Counted from the first letter of the stretch, positions 41,967 through 54,800 are shown. The stretch: 64,000 nucleotides of DNA from Phoenix dactylifera (GCF_009389715.1 NW_024067823.1:186001-250000); one strand, 5' to 3'. Program-made: numbers and translations. Notes: generated from the letters alone by a model not told the origin.

Positions 41967-43945
41967 TGTCACGTCCCGAATCCAGATCATGACACGGTCG
42001 AGCTCTTGCAAACACATATATATATAAAATAACACGAAGCCACTTAAAATTTCATAACAGAAATAAACAATTTTATTTACAAATGTCATAACAAGTTTCA
42101 TCATAATGGAACGGTACTGAGCTTCTAAAATTTTAACATTTGATATTCAATTTTTCCAAACCCTAAAGTATATCAAGCTCCTTGATCCTAGCAATCTTAA
42201 TTATCTAAAAAAAATGAATAAAATGGTGTGAGCTATACGGCTCAGCAAGTAACCATGCACAATCTTACCAGATCAAACATAATATATTTCATGCCCGTGC
42301 ATTAATTTAAGAAATTAACAATTATAACAAAGTAAGCATTTCATATAGCATATATTCAATTCAGTCATAAATGATGGATGCCTAATCATGCAAGTTCATA
42401 CTAAGAATATGCATCATATAAAATTCTTGCCATTATTCATGCTTTGAAATTTGTACTCTCAAATGGGGATTGCAGCTATGGTCACTATTATACCCGTGAC
42501 AAGGCCATAATCTTTGCCAACTATTATTTCCCGTTGGCAGGGTCAACACCAAGCTATTATACCTGCTGGCGAGGGCCGTATGCCGAACTATTATACCCGC
42601 TGGTGAAGGTCGTAATCTGCGGCAACTATTATTCTCCGTTGGCAGGGTTATTATACCCGCTAGCGAGGGTCGTATGCCGAGCGAGTATCCACTGGCGAGG
42701 GCCGTACATAACAATATGAGAGTTTATAGAATCATTCATACTTTTCAAAAATCATACTTCATAATTAAAATAAAAATGAATAATAGCATCATATTGTATA
42801 AAATTCATGATCATGCTGCAAATATCATTTTTCCATGCATCTTTCTACATTATTACAAAATATGTGCACACAATATAGACTTGCTACACATGCTTGATTC
42901 TAATTTTCAGAAACATAGCAGTAATATATAATTTTATATACAATTAGTTTCATTTAATAGAAAACAATAAGATTGTGTCAAGGTCACTTACGTCAATTTG
43001 CTTACAAAGTCCTAAGTTCAGATGACAAATTTTCAATACCTAGCAATATCATCAAATTATTTGTTACTTACACATTCAATTTTTATTTATTTACACTCTT
43101 TTCTTAATTGACCCATTTATAGTCCATCTATAGGACTCAATTTTATTTTCAGGCCCCTAGCCTGATTCAATTTCTGGTTCTTGTCTAATCAAATTTCTGG
43201 TAGCCTGATTCAATTTCTAGTTCAGGTCTAATCAAATTTCTGGTTCAGGTCTGACCCAATTTCTGGTTCAGAACTAATCAAATTCCTCGTTTAGGTCTCA
43301 TCCAATTGCTGGTTCAGGTTTGATCCAATTTCTAGTTAAGGTCTAATCAAATTTCTGGTTTAAGTCTGACCCAATGTCTGGTTCAGGTCGAATACAAATG
43401 AGCCCGGACCTGAACCAGAAATTGGGTCAAACCTGAATCAGGCGTCTGGCCTGATTCAGTTACAGAGCCCATTTGTATTTAAGCCCAAAACTTGATTAAA
43501 TTTCAAGAATAGGCTCTTGGCCTGATTCAGTCACTGGGCTTATTCATATTCATGTCCAATAACTTAGATAATGGGTTTACAATCAGGTTCATAGCCCAAA
43601 TACCCTTTTTCTTTGACTCGGCCTAAGTTTAGTCCCGAGCCTAAATTAGTTAGGTTTAAAAGGGACTGTGGCTCGGACCAAGCCCAGCCTGAGCCCAACT
43701 TAGTTGGGTTTAAAAGGGACTGTGGGTCGAACCCAATGTGAAACGCTAGTCTCAGCGAAAACAAAAAAAAATTACCGCATAGGCATGACTGAAACTTCTT
43801 CGAATTAATTCTTTTGCACGTACGAACTTCCATATGACTCGTGCATGAAAAAGAAGGAAGACTCCAATGTATATTTTTTCTTAAAAAATAAGAGACTTTA
43901 TAGAATTATAAATCACTAAAATTTATTTATTTTAAGAGGGGGTAT
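41967..43945 (+). mobile_element. probable gypsy-type solo LTR
   Basis: Starts TGTCACGTCCCGAATCC, a start common among plant Ty3/gypsy LTRs, and ends near GAGGGGGTATTATA, the usual kind of right end. It contains repeated CGCTGGCGAGGGCCGTATGC units (42545-42710) and repeated CAATTTCTGGTTCAGGTCT units (43160-43440). A clear target duplication was not found, so the right border is approximate. Confidence 0.5.
43160..43440. repeat. degenerate tandem repeat, TTTCTGGTTCAGGTCT units
   Basis: About eight units of roughly 30 bp alternate AATCAAATTTCTGGTTCAGG and GACCCAATTTCTGGTTCAG. One inverted copy lies near 43405-43430. Confidence 0.8.
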
Positions 43946-44588
43946 TATAATATAGGTACGGCTCTTACTCTCCTAGTTTCTTTTGTTTTTCCTTCTAATT
44001 TCAGATTTTAATTCATTAATATTTCTTAGGTTCAAAATATTTTTATACATTATTAGATGCTCTCTTAGTTTTGATTTATAACTCATTAAAATTTCATCGG
44101 CCATGCTTTTCTAACCGTGCAAGTGATCCATATTTTATTACTTAGCATTTTAAATAAACCCCAAACCCTATGCCAATATTTTCTGTTACTGGCTAGTAAA
44201 ATTTCAGTTATTGATCTTGGTTATATTGCCAAGTCTTCAGATGAATTGGTCTTTCCATTAAGCTCTTTATTATTTTAATCATCTAGCTCCAAAATCTATT
44301 TCACATCTTGTCTCTTTCTCAATTTACATATAAAAATAAATCACTCTAATAACAAGGCCCCTTTTTTTCTTAAAAGTAAAAATGACCTTTATTGGCAATG
44401 CATCCAGTGAAGTGTTATAGCTTCTCTATTTATTGCAAAGCACAAGTCTAATTATACTATTGTGCATTTTAAAAAGATGTCGATAATTTTAAAATTCTAT
44501 ATCGGTCCCCTAGGTAAATAATCCTGTCTCCACTCCTAGCAAAAAGCAGGGCTTCTCACAAGGAAGATGGGAACCATCACTCCCATGA
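43946..44588. other. no recognised gene
   Basis: A/T-rich intergenic sequence without coding signal. Confidence 0.45.
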
Positions 44589-44880
44589 AGCTTCTTGATT
44601 TCATCGGGCACACCCAAGATCTTGAGAGCCTCTTCCTTTGCATAGGTTAAAAGCATGTCACACAAAGGCATCCAGGTTCAACGCCATTTTTTCACTTGAA
44701 CTTCTACAAAGACGAGTCACTGGTTGAAGGATGGTGGGAAGGAAGAGAACCAATGAATGTCTGGGTCAAATTGTTCGATCGAGACAGCCCCGTGACTGGA
44801 AGGACAAATAGTCTGGGTCAGGCCTAAAGGACTACTGTAGTTGTAGAAGAATCACGTGGACTCTAAAGCAACACCTATGT
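44589..44880 (-). pseudogene. truncated copy of the NB-LRR gene 5' end and promoter
   Basis: Minus strand: it matches 62795-63105 across the first codons and about 190 bp of 5' flank. Shared blocks include the frame segment MLLTYAKEEA.KILGVPDEIK, the sequence around the ATG, GGATGGTGGGAAGGAAGAGA and AATCACGTGGACTCTAAAGC. Relative to the gene, about 11 bp is missing just after the start, which shifts the frame, and the match ends after roughly 30 codons. It is a duplicated, dead fragment. Confidence 0.85.
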
Positions 44881-45744
<864 letters not shown>

Positions 45745-45762
45745 AACTGGTATCAGAGCTCC
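45745..45762 (+). other. primer binding site of element F
   Basis: AACTGGTATCAGAGCTCC follows the LTR; TGGTATCAGAGC matches initiator tRNA. Confidence 0.85.
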
Positions 45763-45780
45763 AGTTTCTTGATCCTGGAG

Positions 45781-46713
45781 ATGGCCAATTCTACCTTCCC
45801 ATTTCAATTCCCTCGCCTTACAAAAGAGAATTATGAGAATTGGTGCATTCGTATGAAGGCTTTGCTTGGATCGCAAGATGTGTGGGAGATCGTGGATAGA
45901 GGCTATGAGGAGCCTCGTGAAGAAGCTTTGATGAGTCCTGCTCAAAGGGAGGCTCTACCCAGAATGCGGAAGAAGGACCAACAAGCTCTCACCCTCATCC
46001 ATCAATGTTTGGATGAAGTCATGTTCGAGAGAGTGGCGAATGCGACCACCGCCAAGCAAGCATGGGAGATCTTTCAAAACTCCTACCAAGGAGTTGATAA
46101 AGTGAAGAAAGTACGCCTTCAAATGCTACGAGGAGATTTTGAAGGCATACGAATGCAAGAATCCGAGTCTATTGCAGATTTCTTTTCGAGGGTGTTGGCC
46201 ATAGTAAATCAAATGAAGAGGTATGGAGAAAGATTGGAGGATGTCCGAGTCATTGAGAAAATTCTTCGTTCGTTGCATTCGAAGTTTGATTACATCGTCG
46301 TAGCCATCGAGGAGTCCAAAGATTTGGAGACTATGACGGTTGATCAACTTATGGGTTCGTTACAAGCCCATGAAGAGAGAATCAACAAGAAGAAGGAGGA
46401 GCCGATCGAGCAAGTTCTAGCCACTAAGCTCTCGGTGAAGGAGAAAGAAAGGGAGTTTGGGAAAAGTCAACAAGGAAGAGGACGTGGAGGTGGACAAGGT
46501 CGAGGGAGAGGAGGAAGAGGAAGAGGAAGAGGTGGACAAGGCAATCAATACTCCAACAATGAAGAAAGGAGGTATTTGTCAAGAGGCCGTGGTAGAGGAA
46601 ACTACACAAGGCAAAATGATAAGTCCAAAGTTCGGTGTTACAATTGTCAAAAGATTGGGCACTATGCTCGGGAGTGTTGGAGTTCTCCTTTCAATGTTGA
46701 AGAGAAGGCTCAT
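45781..46713 (+). pseudogene. gag-pol of element F, gag part (cut by CACTA 2)
   Basis: The frame starts at the ATG at 45781 ([20 protein letters not shown]), 36 bp after the LTR. It holds the UBN2 gag domain ([59 protein letters not shown]), a Gly/Arg-rich RGRGG stretch, and a zinc knuckle [14 protein letters not shown] near residue 286. It runs exactly 311 codons to the CAT target site of CACTA 2 and resumes in the same frame at 51895. Confidence 0.93.
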
Positions 46714-46734
46714 CACTACAGTAAAATTAGAGAA

Positions 46735-46985
46735 AGCCGACCCATTTTTGCCGACGCTAGGAGAAAGCGTCGGCAAAAGTTTTTACCGGGTCAACTTTTC
46801 CCGACACTTATTAAGAGCGTCGGCAATTTAAAGGAATAGACGACGCTTAAAAGCGTCGTCACAGCCCTCTAGCGAAATCGTCGCTGGAAGGGGTGGAACT
46901 GGACCTAGAACGACGCTTTTAAGCGTCACTTTTGGCCCTTGGATAACACGACGGTTATAAGCGTCGAATATACCCGACGCGTAGA
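46735..46985. repeat. left subterminal repeats of CACTA 2
   Basis: Copies of GCCGACGC...GCGTCGGC and GACGCTTAAAAGCGTC occur in both orientations. Confidence 0.8.
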
Positions 46986-47700
46986 ATCCCTCAAAACTCA
47001 GCGCCCGACCCCGATCGAACCCTCATTCTGCGCTGGCTACTTCCCCTATTTCTCCTCTCCGGCTTCCGTCTTCCTCCTCTCCGGCACTGCCCTAGTCAAC
47101 CGTCTTCCTCCTCTCCGGTGCCGACCGTCGGATTCCAAGCCTCCTCTCCTCCTCCCTCCTCTCCGGCGCCGACCGACCAACCCCGATCTCTTCCACCTGA
47201 GGTATTTTTCTCCTCCTCCCTCTTCTCCCTCCTTCTCGCTTGTTCTCCTCCTTCTCCGCCTCTTCTTGTTCGTGTGTTCGTGGGTGTTTTTCTCTTTTTT
47301 TACAGATTCTCTAGCTTTGCCTCCGCCCGAGGATCTCCTCCTCCTCCCTCCTCTCCGGCGCCGTCCGAGCATCAGCAAAAGAAGTTACGGGCAGCTGGGA
47401 GTCGTTGTCCGCCACCGACTCCCGATTAAGGGGCTGCCGCTTTCAGCAAAAAAAAGAAAAAAAATAAGGGGCTGCTGCTGGGTACGAGATCGCGCGGCCC
47501 GTGGAACCGCAGGCGGTCAGATCTGGATCTCGCTCGGAAGCAGCAGTCCAAAGCGCGTCGTTCGGGCTTCGCCTATAAATTGGGGGTTCCTCCTCCCCAA
47601 CTCCCGTGTCCACTCCGAGGCCGGGAACAAAGCGCCAAAGATTCTTCTCGCATCTTACCCCAGAGGTGTGATCTCGTCGTTCCTCGTTTTTCTTTAGGCC
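46986..47700 (+). other. G/C-rich, CT-rich leader-like region in CACTA 2
   Basis: Pyrimidine-rich sequence with repeated CTCCTCCCTCCTCTCCGGCGCC, resembling a plant 5' UTR or promoter-proximal exon. It ends near CCCAGAG|GTGTGATC at about 47665, a possible donor. Long frames here come from base composition. A captured 5' UTR is possible but the source gene is unknown. Confidence 0.35.
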
Positions 47701-49196
47701 ATGGAGAATGAGTTCTGTTATTTGATTTTTTGCCTTGAATTTAATTCAGTTTTGTGCTCCTTTCTACTGGATCGGGGACGACTCTATGGTTTTTTATTTT
47801 TTTTGGGTTTTTTCGGTTTCTGATTAATTTTTGGAATTTTTTTCCACTTGAAATGGCTGGATCTGGTGCATTTACTTGTTTTAGTGCTACTCTGTTATTT
47901 CTTCGCGCTCTCTTGTGTATTTTACCTTGAAAAACCTTTGTCTGTTCCGTTTAGTTGCTTTCAGTTTTTCGTTGTCTGGAAATGGCTGGATTTGGATGGT
48001 TTCCTGTTATATTAGTTTACTAGAACTTTTCTTGATTCGCGTGAAATGATTTGATACCTCCTCTCTCGGGCTCATTTGGATTTTGATGAACATAGTTATT
48101 TACACTATCTTTGCTATCTTTTATTTGACTCATTTATTTGCTATCTTTGCACTAACATAGTTATGGCTATTCTTTTACATCAGCAAAAGAAGATATACTT
48201 TTACTGCCGTAGAAAGTTGAAGTTATGATCATTGAAGTTATGACAAAGAGACTAGAAACATATATATTGCAAAAAAAAAAAAAAACCATCTAACCTCATA
48301 TGTCCCATTAGGAGTTATATTGTACTGTTATAAAAAAAAAAAACTACGGTAGCCATCTTCTAAAAATCTTACATCTTGTCTGATATATATCTTCTCAGGG
48401 ATGAAGGTGAGCTGGTGAGGTCCGCTGCTGTTCGGTTGGTGAGTTGTTAGTTTATAGTTAGACAATTTTCTTTGCATGCCATGGATTATCATCTCTTTTC
48501 AAAATTTATCGGGCTTTAATAATCGTTCTATATTGCTAAAAGTTGGCATAATTTGCATGATTTTTGGTGGTTAGGTCAGTAAGTGCGGCCAGATGTTTGC
48601 AGCGAGCAAAGAGAGAACAGCAAACACTGAGAGAATTGATGTGATCTTTGTTCAGGTATTTGTGTTTGATGTGAAAATTGTTGCCTTTAGCATGCTGTCA
48701 TTAAAATACTCGTATGAACTGCACACTTACAAGATGCCAAATTGACCATTAAAAAAAGTTGATATGCTGTGATAAAATTCATCTCAGATAGTTGTCTGTC
48801 ATCACGGTGTCTGATACATAACTTATAACTATTTTACTTCTCTTTTTGATTTTTTTTATTTGCTTGGTTCATTGCGTGCCAAATGCTTGTTAATTTAAGT
48901 CTTGCTTTTAATATCTGTTTCTATGCAAAGAATGCTTTAGACACTGGTATTTAAAAAGTGCTCTACATGATATGGCAGGTTTGTACCTACTATAACTACT
49001 CTCACAGGGAGCTTTAGAAGCATGAGGGCTTGGATTCCCAAGCACCAATCAATGCAACTTAAAAACACAAAAACAACTCAGGTGATACTCATAGTTCGGA
49101 TCATCTAATATCTTAATTCAGAAAAGGAGAGCAAAAGGAAGCAGAAATTAAAGAAGAGACAATGCAATTGGGCTCTAATTTTAAGAACATTGCAGA
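47701..49196. other. CACTA 2 interior, intron-like, one exon-like piece
   Basis: T-rich, intron-like sequence. Near 48576-48656 an acceptor TTAG, an open stretch (QMFAASKERTANTERIDVIF) and a donor CAG|GTATTT look like a small exon of an unidentified gene. Confidence 0.3.
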
Positions 49197-49895
49197 TTCA
49201 GCATATCAATGGACTTCCCAAAGACTGGGAGGAGAAAAGGAATAGAGCCTGTCAACTCGTCTCAAGAGTTCCATACTACAACAATGTAGGCCCTTAAAAT
49301 TACCATCCTGAATTTTGGATGCGAATCTTTTACCTTGATATGCCACATCCATGCTATATTTTACCTCCTAATCTCATTTTTAGGTTACAAGGCGATATGA
49401 ACTCGATTTCAGAGAGAGGGCAGGAAGAACAGGTCCCAGAATTCAGGCGTCAGCGAAAAATTTTCAGCTGATCATGGAGGTACCTTCTTTCTTGTTCTGC
49501 AAAATCCTCGATTTTCAATAAAACTATACAATTGTATATATAATTCGTATCATGTTAGGTTTTCGATTTGTAGTAAACTTGCAGCGTCCTGCATCTGTTA
49601 ATAGTTTGCTAGACTGTTATGCGTATTTAGAATTTTCTGTATCGAGTTTCTCCGAAAGATCTGACTTACGCTTTCATGGAATGGGTAGGAGAAAGGAAGA
49701 CAAACAATTCTACAACTTGGTAGGATTGGGAAGTCGAAGTATCTAATGGATTATAGGTAAATAAGTACCCATACTTGCGGTTGCTTGTTTGTAGATTTAT
49801 GTAAACAGTAAACACCAAATTTCTGTTCTGCAGATACCCCTTGACTGATTACCAAGCATTTTGCATTTGTCTGCAGATTAATATCAACTGGTAGT
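49197..49895 (+). pseudogene. captured Tubby-like protein 3' exons
   Basis: Exon-like pieces at about 49197-49287, 49386-49480, 49692-49756 and 49834-49880 with plausible splice sites read RVPYYNN, VTRRYELDFRERAGRTG, RIQASAKNFQLIME, GRQTILQLGRIGKSKYLMDY and YPLTDYQAFCICL. The order matches the end of the Tubby C-terminal domain in plant Tubby-like proteins (ELDFR.R.....SAKNFQL...TILQ.G...K..Y.MD.RYP...YQAFCICLAS). The last exon loses the match after CICL. The fragment is not a complete gene. Confidence 0.65.
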
Positions 49896-50135
49896 CTCTG
49901 GCATTCATTTTTTAAATATCATGAGCAATTAGAAGCACTTCTAAACTTGATTGGTTTTTACATGGATACTTTCTATGCTATTTCAATGAAATACGAGGAT
50001 TCTTTGTAGTATATTATCACATTTGTCAGATGCCTTTTTCTTGAACTTTTCTAACGAGAATTGCATGATTACTAGCTAAAATGAATGTGCCAGTCCAATC
50101 CCATGATAATATCATATTAGTTGCGATGTAATCTT

Positions 50136-50980
50136 GTATGGTGCATGCTGATATAGTGGCCCTAGCCGATGACACCTCGCGTCTGAACCGGATGAACACA
50201 TATTTGTTGGGGGGAGTTGATGTTATAGTCAAGTATGTGTTAGAAGGTCATGATCGTGGAGTCAATTGGGCGTCATTCCATCCAAACCTTCCTCTTATTG
50301 TTTCTGGGGCTGATGATAGGCAAGTAAAGTTGTGGCGAATGAATGGTAAATCCTCTATGGCCATGTCAAGATGTCGACTTTGATAATTCATATACAAAAT
50401 AAGTACACTATAGAAATGGAAATTTAGTGCTAAAACTGGTTTGAGTGTTTGGACATACCAAAAAATTAATATAATTTGTGATGCTGCATGGCTATAGAAG
50501 GTTAACTTATGGTCTTATTGATTCTGTTTAGATTGCTTTAAGAGAATCAGAAATTTCTTGGAGAACTTAGAACTAGAATTTTCAATGTAAAGCATAATTA
50601 TCATATTTAGTTGTTTTATCCTTCCTTGCATGCTAACAATCACTATCTTCTGTCCATTTTCTATGTAATTAAACGACTGCTATGAAGAAGTTTGGTTGTT
50701 GGAACCTACAAGTTTTTCTAGTCAAAGAAATAAAACATACAAAGGATCTAATCAGATCTACTTTTTATTTGGCAGATACGGAGGCTTGGGAAATGGACAC
50801 GTTGAGAGGGCACACGAGCAATGTATCCTGTGTTATATTCCATACGAGGCAAGGCATCATTGTGTCCAACTCCGAGGATAGAAGCATTTGCATTTGGGAT
50901 GCTACAAAGCGTACCGCTCTTCAGACATTTCGGCGTGAACACGACCGTTTCTGGATTCTCGCTGCACATCCGGAGATGAA
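50136..50980 (+). pseudogene. captured coatomer alpha subunit (COPA) WD40 exons
   Basis: Two exons: about 50136-50345 reads [40 protein letters not shown] and [11 protein letters not shown], then donor ATG|GTAAAT. About 50776-50980 reads [40 protein letters not shown] and [17 protein letters not shown]. This is the very conserved WD40 region of the COPI coat alpha subunit, which works in Golgi-to-ER transport. The flanking parts of the roughly 1,200-residue protein are absent and the next bases switch to an unrelated gene. Confidence 0.92.
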
Positions 50981-51011
50981 GCATTTGAGACCCTTCAAGA
51001 ATGCTGATATA

Positions 51012-51163
51012 GCTTCGGGGTTGTCCTTCTTGAGCTCTTAATAGGACGCCGGTATGTGGACAAGACTCGCCCGAGCAAGCAGCAGAGCTTGGTTGACTGG
51101 GCTCGCCCCAAGCTTAATGACAATATTGTAGAGATGATGATGCCGACCCTTGATACATTGTAG
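51012..51163 (+). pseudogene. captured receptor-like cytoplasmic kinase fragment
   Basis: One frame reads [20 protein letters not shown], then [20 protein letters not shown], then a stop after MPTLDTL. [21 protein letters not shown]...LVDWARPxL is the subdomain IX-X signature of RLCK-VII/PBS1-like kinases. The fragment is fused almost directly to the end of the COPA exon. It has no catalytic loop and cannot be active. Confidence 0.8.
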
Positions 51164-51380
51164 ATTGTGTACTTAGGAATTTGACTTGTATGTTTTTAGA
51201 ATGTTTTTGAAGTACAATGTAATCAAATATGATAATATGAATGCAATCAAAGTTCTTGTTTGTGACTCATATTTTGTTATATATGTGATTCAGTGTATTT
51301 GTTTCTATTGTTTTGTAAGAATTTAATGTACAGAGTATTTAAAAATTACTGTTACAAAATTTTTTTTTTAAAAAAAAATT
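51164..51380. other. CACTA 2 interior, no recognised gene
   Basis: A/T-rich, 3' UTR-like sequence. Confidence 0.4.
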
Positions 51381-51383
51381 TAA

Positions 51384-51868
51384 TGCCAACGCTTATAAGC
51401 GTCGGGAAATGCAACAGAAAAAAAAGCTAATGGCACGCCTTTAACGACGCTTTTAAGCGTCGGCCTAAACCCGTTGTAACCGACGATTCTCCCCGACGCT
51501 TATAAGCGTCGGAGTCTGATAGAAGAAACAACGCTTAAAAGCGTCGGGAAAAGCAAGCCTGTAACGACGCTTTTAAGCGTCGGCCTAAACCCGTAGTAAC
51601 CAACCCTTCTCCCCGGAGTCTGATAGAAGAAACGACGCTTAAATGCGTCGGGAAAAGCAACCCATCTCGCCGACGCTTATAAGCGTCGGCGTATGATAAA
51701 AGGAACGACGCTTAAAAGCGTCGGCATAGACCAACGACGCTTTTTAAACGCGTCGGGTTAAACCCGACCCACGCCCACCTGCCCGACGTCTGAGCCACGC
51801 TTTGCGAAGCGTGGGCTTGGAATTCGCCGACGCTTATAAGCGTCGGTATAGACCAAAAAAAGCGTCGG
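51384..51868. repeat. right subterminal repeats of CACTA 2
   Basis: About a dozen GACGCTTATAAGCGTCGG or GACGCTTTTAAGCGTCGG units. A tandem copy of about 120 bp begins with AACGACGCTTTTAAGCGTCG. The block 51766-51845 matches 9895-9980 of CACTA 1. Confidence 0.9.
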
Positions 51869-51894
51869 GAGATTTCCTTTCTTTTGTAGTGCAT

Positions 51895-54800
51895 CATGTT
51901 GAAAATGAAGAAGCGGAGGCCACTTTGTTGCTAGCCTTCAAAGGAGAAGAAAGAAGCAAGAAAGATTTGTGGTATCTTGATAATGCCGCAAGCAATCACA
52001 TGTGTGGAGATAAAAGCAAATTTGTGGAAATTGACGAATCGGTGACCGGGTTTGTCACTTTTGGAGATAACTCTAAAGTTCCAATTGAAGGCAAAGGTAC
52101 GATTTTAATTCGTATGAAAGATGGTGGCCATCAACTTATGAGTAATGTTTATTATATTCCAAGTATGAAAAGTAATATTTTGAGTTTGGGACAACTTTTG
52201 GAGAAGAACTACGAGGTTCATATGAAAAATCGTAGTCTCTTACTTCAAGATGATAGGGAGAATGTGATTGCTAAGGTACCCATGACAAAAAATAGGATGT
52301 TTTTGCTTGACATCCAAACTGATGTTGCTAAATGTCTCAAGACTTGTTTGAAAGATTCATCTTGGCTTTGGCATTTGAGGCTTGGGCATGTAAATTTTGG
52401 AGACTTGAAGTTGTTGGAACAAAAAGAGATGTTGAAGGGCTTGCCAACTATTGACCAACCGGATCAACTATGTGAAGGGTGTCTTGTTGGCAAACAATTC
52501 CGAAAGAGTTTTCCAAAAGAAACTACTTCAAGAGCAAGGGAGCCACTTGAACTTGTTCATGCCGATGTTTGTGGACCAATCAAGCCTTCTTCATTTGGTA
52601 ACAATCGGTATTTTCTTCTCTTTATTGATGATTGTAGTAGAAAAACTTGGGTTTATTTCTTGAAAGAAAAATCTGAAGTATTTGGTGCTTTTAGAAAATT
52701 TAAAGCACTTGTTGAAAAACAAAGTGGCTATTGTATTAAAGCCTTGAGAACGGATAGAGGGGGAGAGTTTACTTCTAACAAGTTTAATGAGTTTTGTGAA
52801 GCAAATGGCATTCGGCGGTTTTTGACCGTTCCAAGATCTCCACAACAAAATGGTGTCGTCGAAAGGAAGAATAGGAGCATTCTCAATATGGCTCGAAGCA
52901 TGTTGAAGACAAAGAAGATGCCAAAAGAATTTTGGGCGGAAGCGGTTGACTGTGCAGTGTACCTATCCAACCGGTGTCCAACTAGAAGCCTATGGAACAA
53001 AACTCCTCAAGAAGCATGGAGCGGAAGAAAGCCAAGTGTTTCCCATTTAAGAGTTTTTGGAAGCATTGGCTATGTTCATGTACCTGATCAAGAGAGGTCC
53101 AAGCTTGATGATAAAAGCAAGAAGCAGATCTTCATCGGGTATGATCAACGTTCCAAAGGCTACAAGCTCTACAATCCAAGTGTTGGCAAGGCGACTATTA
53201 GTAGAGATGTGGAGTTCGATGAAGAAGATTCTTGGGATTGGAGTAATGAAGATAAGGAGAGGTATGATTTCTTTCCATTCCTTGATGAAGAGGAACAAAG
53301 AAGAGAAGTTCAAGAGCCCATAACACCTCGATCACCAACAACTCCTAGTACATTTTCTTCATCTTCTAGTGGAAGCTCTAGTGAAAGGCAACCACGAATG
53401 AGGAGTCTTCAAGATCTTTATGAGGTAACAAAAAATTTAAGTGATGATTTAACTCTTTTTTGTCACTTTGCCGATTGTGAGCCCATAGTTTTTGAAGAAG
53501 CGGTCAAAGATGAGAAGTGGAGAATTGCCATGGATGAAGAGATCAAGTCAATTGAGAAGAATGACACTTGGGAGCTAGCAACTATACCAGAAGGTCAAAA
53601 GCCCATTGGTGTGAAGTGGGTTTTCAAAGAAAAGAAGAATGCTAAAGGTGAAGTAGAGAGATACAAGGCAAGGTTGGTAGCCAAGGGATACAGCCAACGT
53701 CCCGGGATTGACTATGGTGAAGTGTTTGCTCCTGTTGCACGGTTGGAGACCATCCGAATGATAATCTCACTTGCAGCACAAAAGAAGTGGAAGATTTATC
53801 AAATGGATGTCAAATCAGCTTTCTTGAATGGCATTCTTGAGGAAGAGGTTTATGTTGAACAACCTTTGGGCTATGTGATCAAAGGCCATGAAGACAAAGT
53901 GTTGAAGTTGAAGAAAGCATTGTATGGTTTGAAGCAAGCGCCAAGGGCTTGGAATAGTCAGATTGACAAGTATTTCCAAAAGAATGGGTTTACCAAGTGC
54001 CCACATGAGCATGCTCTCTATGCTAAGGTGCGTGAAAATGGAGATATTTTACTTATTTGCTTATATGTTGATGATTTGATTTTTACGGGCAATAATCCAA
54101 GTATGTTTGGAGAGTTTAAGCAAGCTATGACTAAAGAATTTGAAATGACGGATATTGGTCTCATGTCTTATTATCTTGGCATTGAGATCAAACAAATGGA
54201 GGATGGAATTTTTATTTCTCAAGAAGGTTTTGCCAAGGAAATCCTTAAGAGGTTCAAGATGAAAGATTGTCAACCTGTGAATACTCCGGTGGAATGTGGA
54301 GTAAAGCTGTCTAAGCATGAAGAAGGAGAGAAGGTAGACTCTACAACCTTCAAAAGTTTAGTTGGAAGTTTGAGATACCTAACTTGCACAAGACCGGATA
54401 TACTTTTTGGAGTTGGGCTTATTAGTCGGTTTATGGAGTCACCAAGCATGACACATTTCAAAGCGGCGAAACGAATTCTTCGTTACATCAAAGGTACAAT
54501 CAGTTTTGGCTTGCTTTATTCATGTTCTAATGAATTTAAGCTTGTGGGCTATAGTGATAGTGATTGGGCCGGAGATATGGATGACCGGAAGAGCACTACC
54601 GGTTTCATTTTCTACTTGGGAAATACAGCTTTTACTTGGAGTTCGAAGAAGCAACCAATCGTGACACTTTCTACTTGTGAAGCTGAATATGTTGCTGCTA
54701 CTTCTTGTGTTTGTCATGCCATATGGTTAAGAAGATTATTGAAGGAGTTACAAATGCCACAAGAGGAGGCCACGGAGATTTTTGTTGACAATAAGTCGAC

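Larger units (their letters stand above)
46714..51891 (+). mobile_element. CACTA element 2, non-autonomous, gene-capturing (Pack-CACTA)
   Basis: 5,178 bp. The left end is CACTACAGTAAAA; the right end on the opposite strand is CACTACAAAAGAAAGG. The target duplication is CAT (46711-46713 and 51892-51894), inside the gag-pol frame of element F. Both ends carry GACGCTTTTAAGCGTCGG-type inverted repeats. There is no transposase-like frame. The interior contains plus-strand pieces of at least three host genes with introns. The right end is closely related to that of CACTA 1, so both belong to one family mobilised by a shared transposase elsewhere. Confidence 0.93.

Noticed and set aside
46939-47697. 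252-codon ORF and a 110-codon minus-strand ORF in CACTA 2.
   Set aside because: Low-complexity Pro/Ser/Leu or Arg/Gly frames caused by a CT-rich G/C-rich region. No motifs, and they overlap each other on opposite strands.
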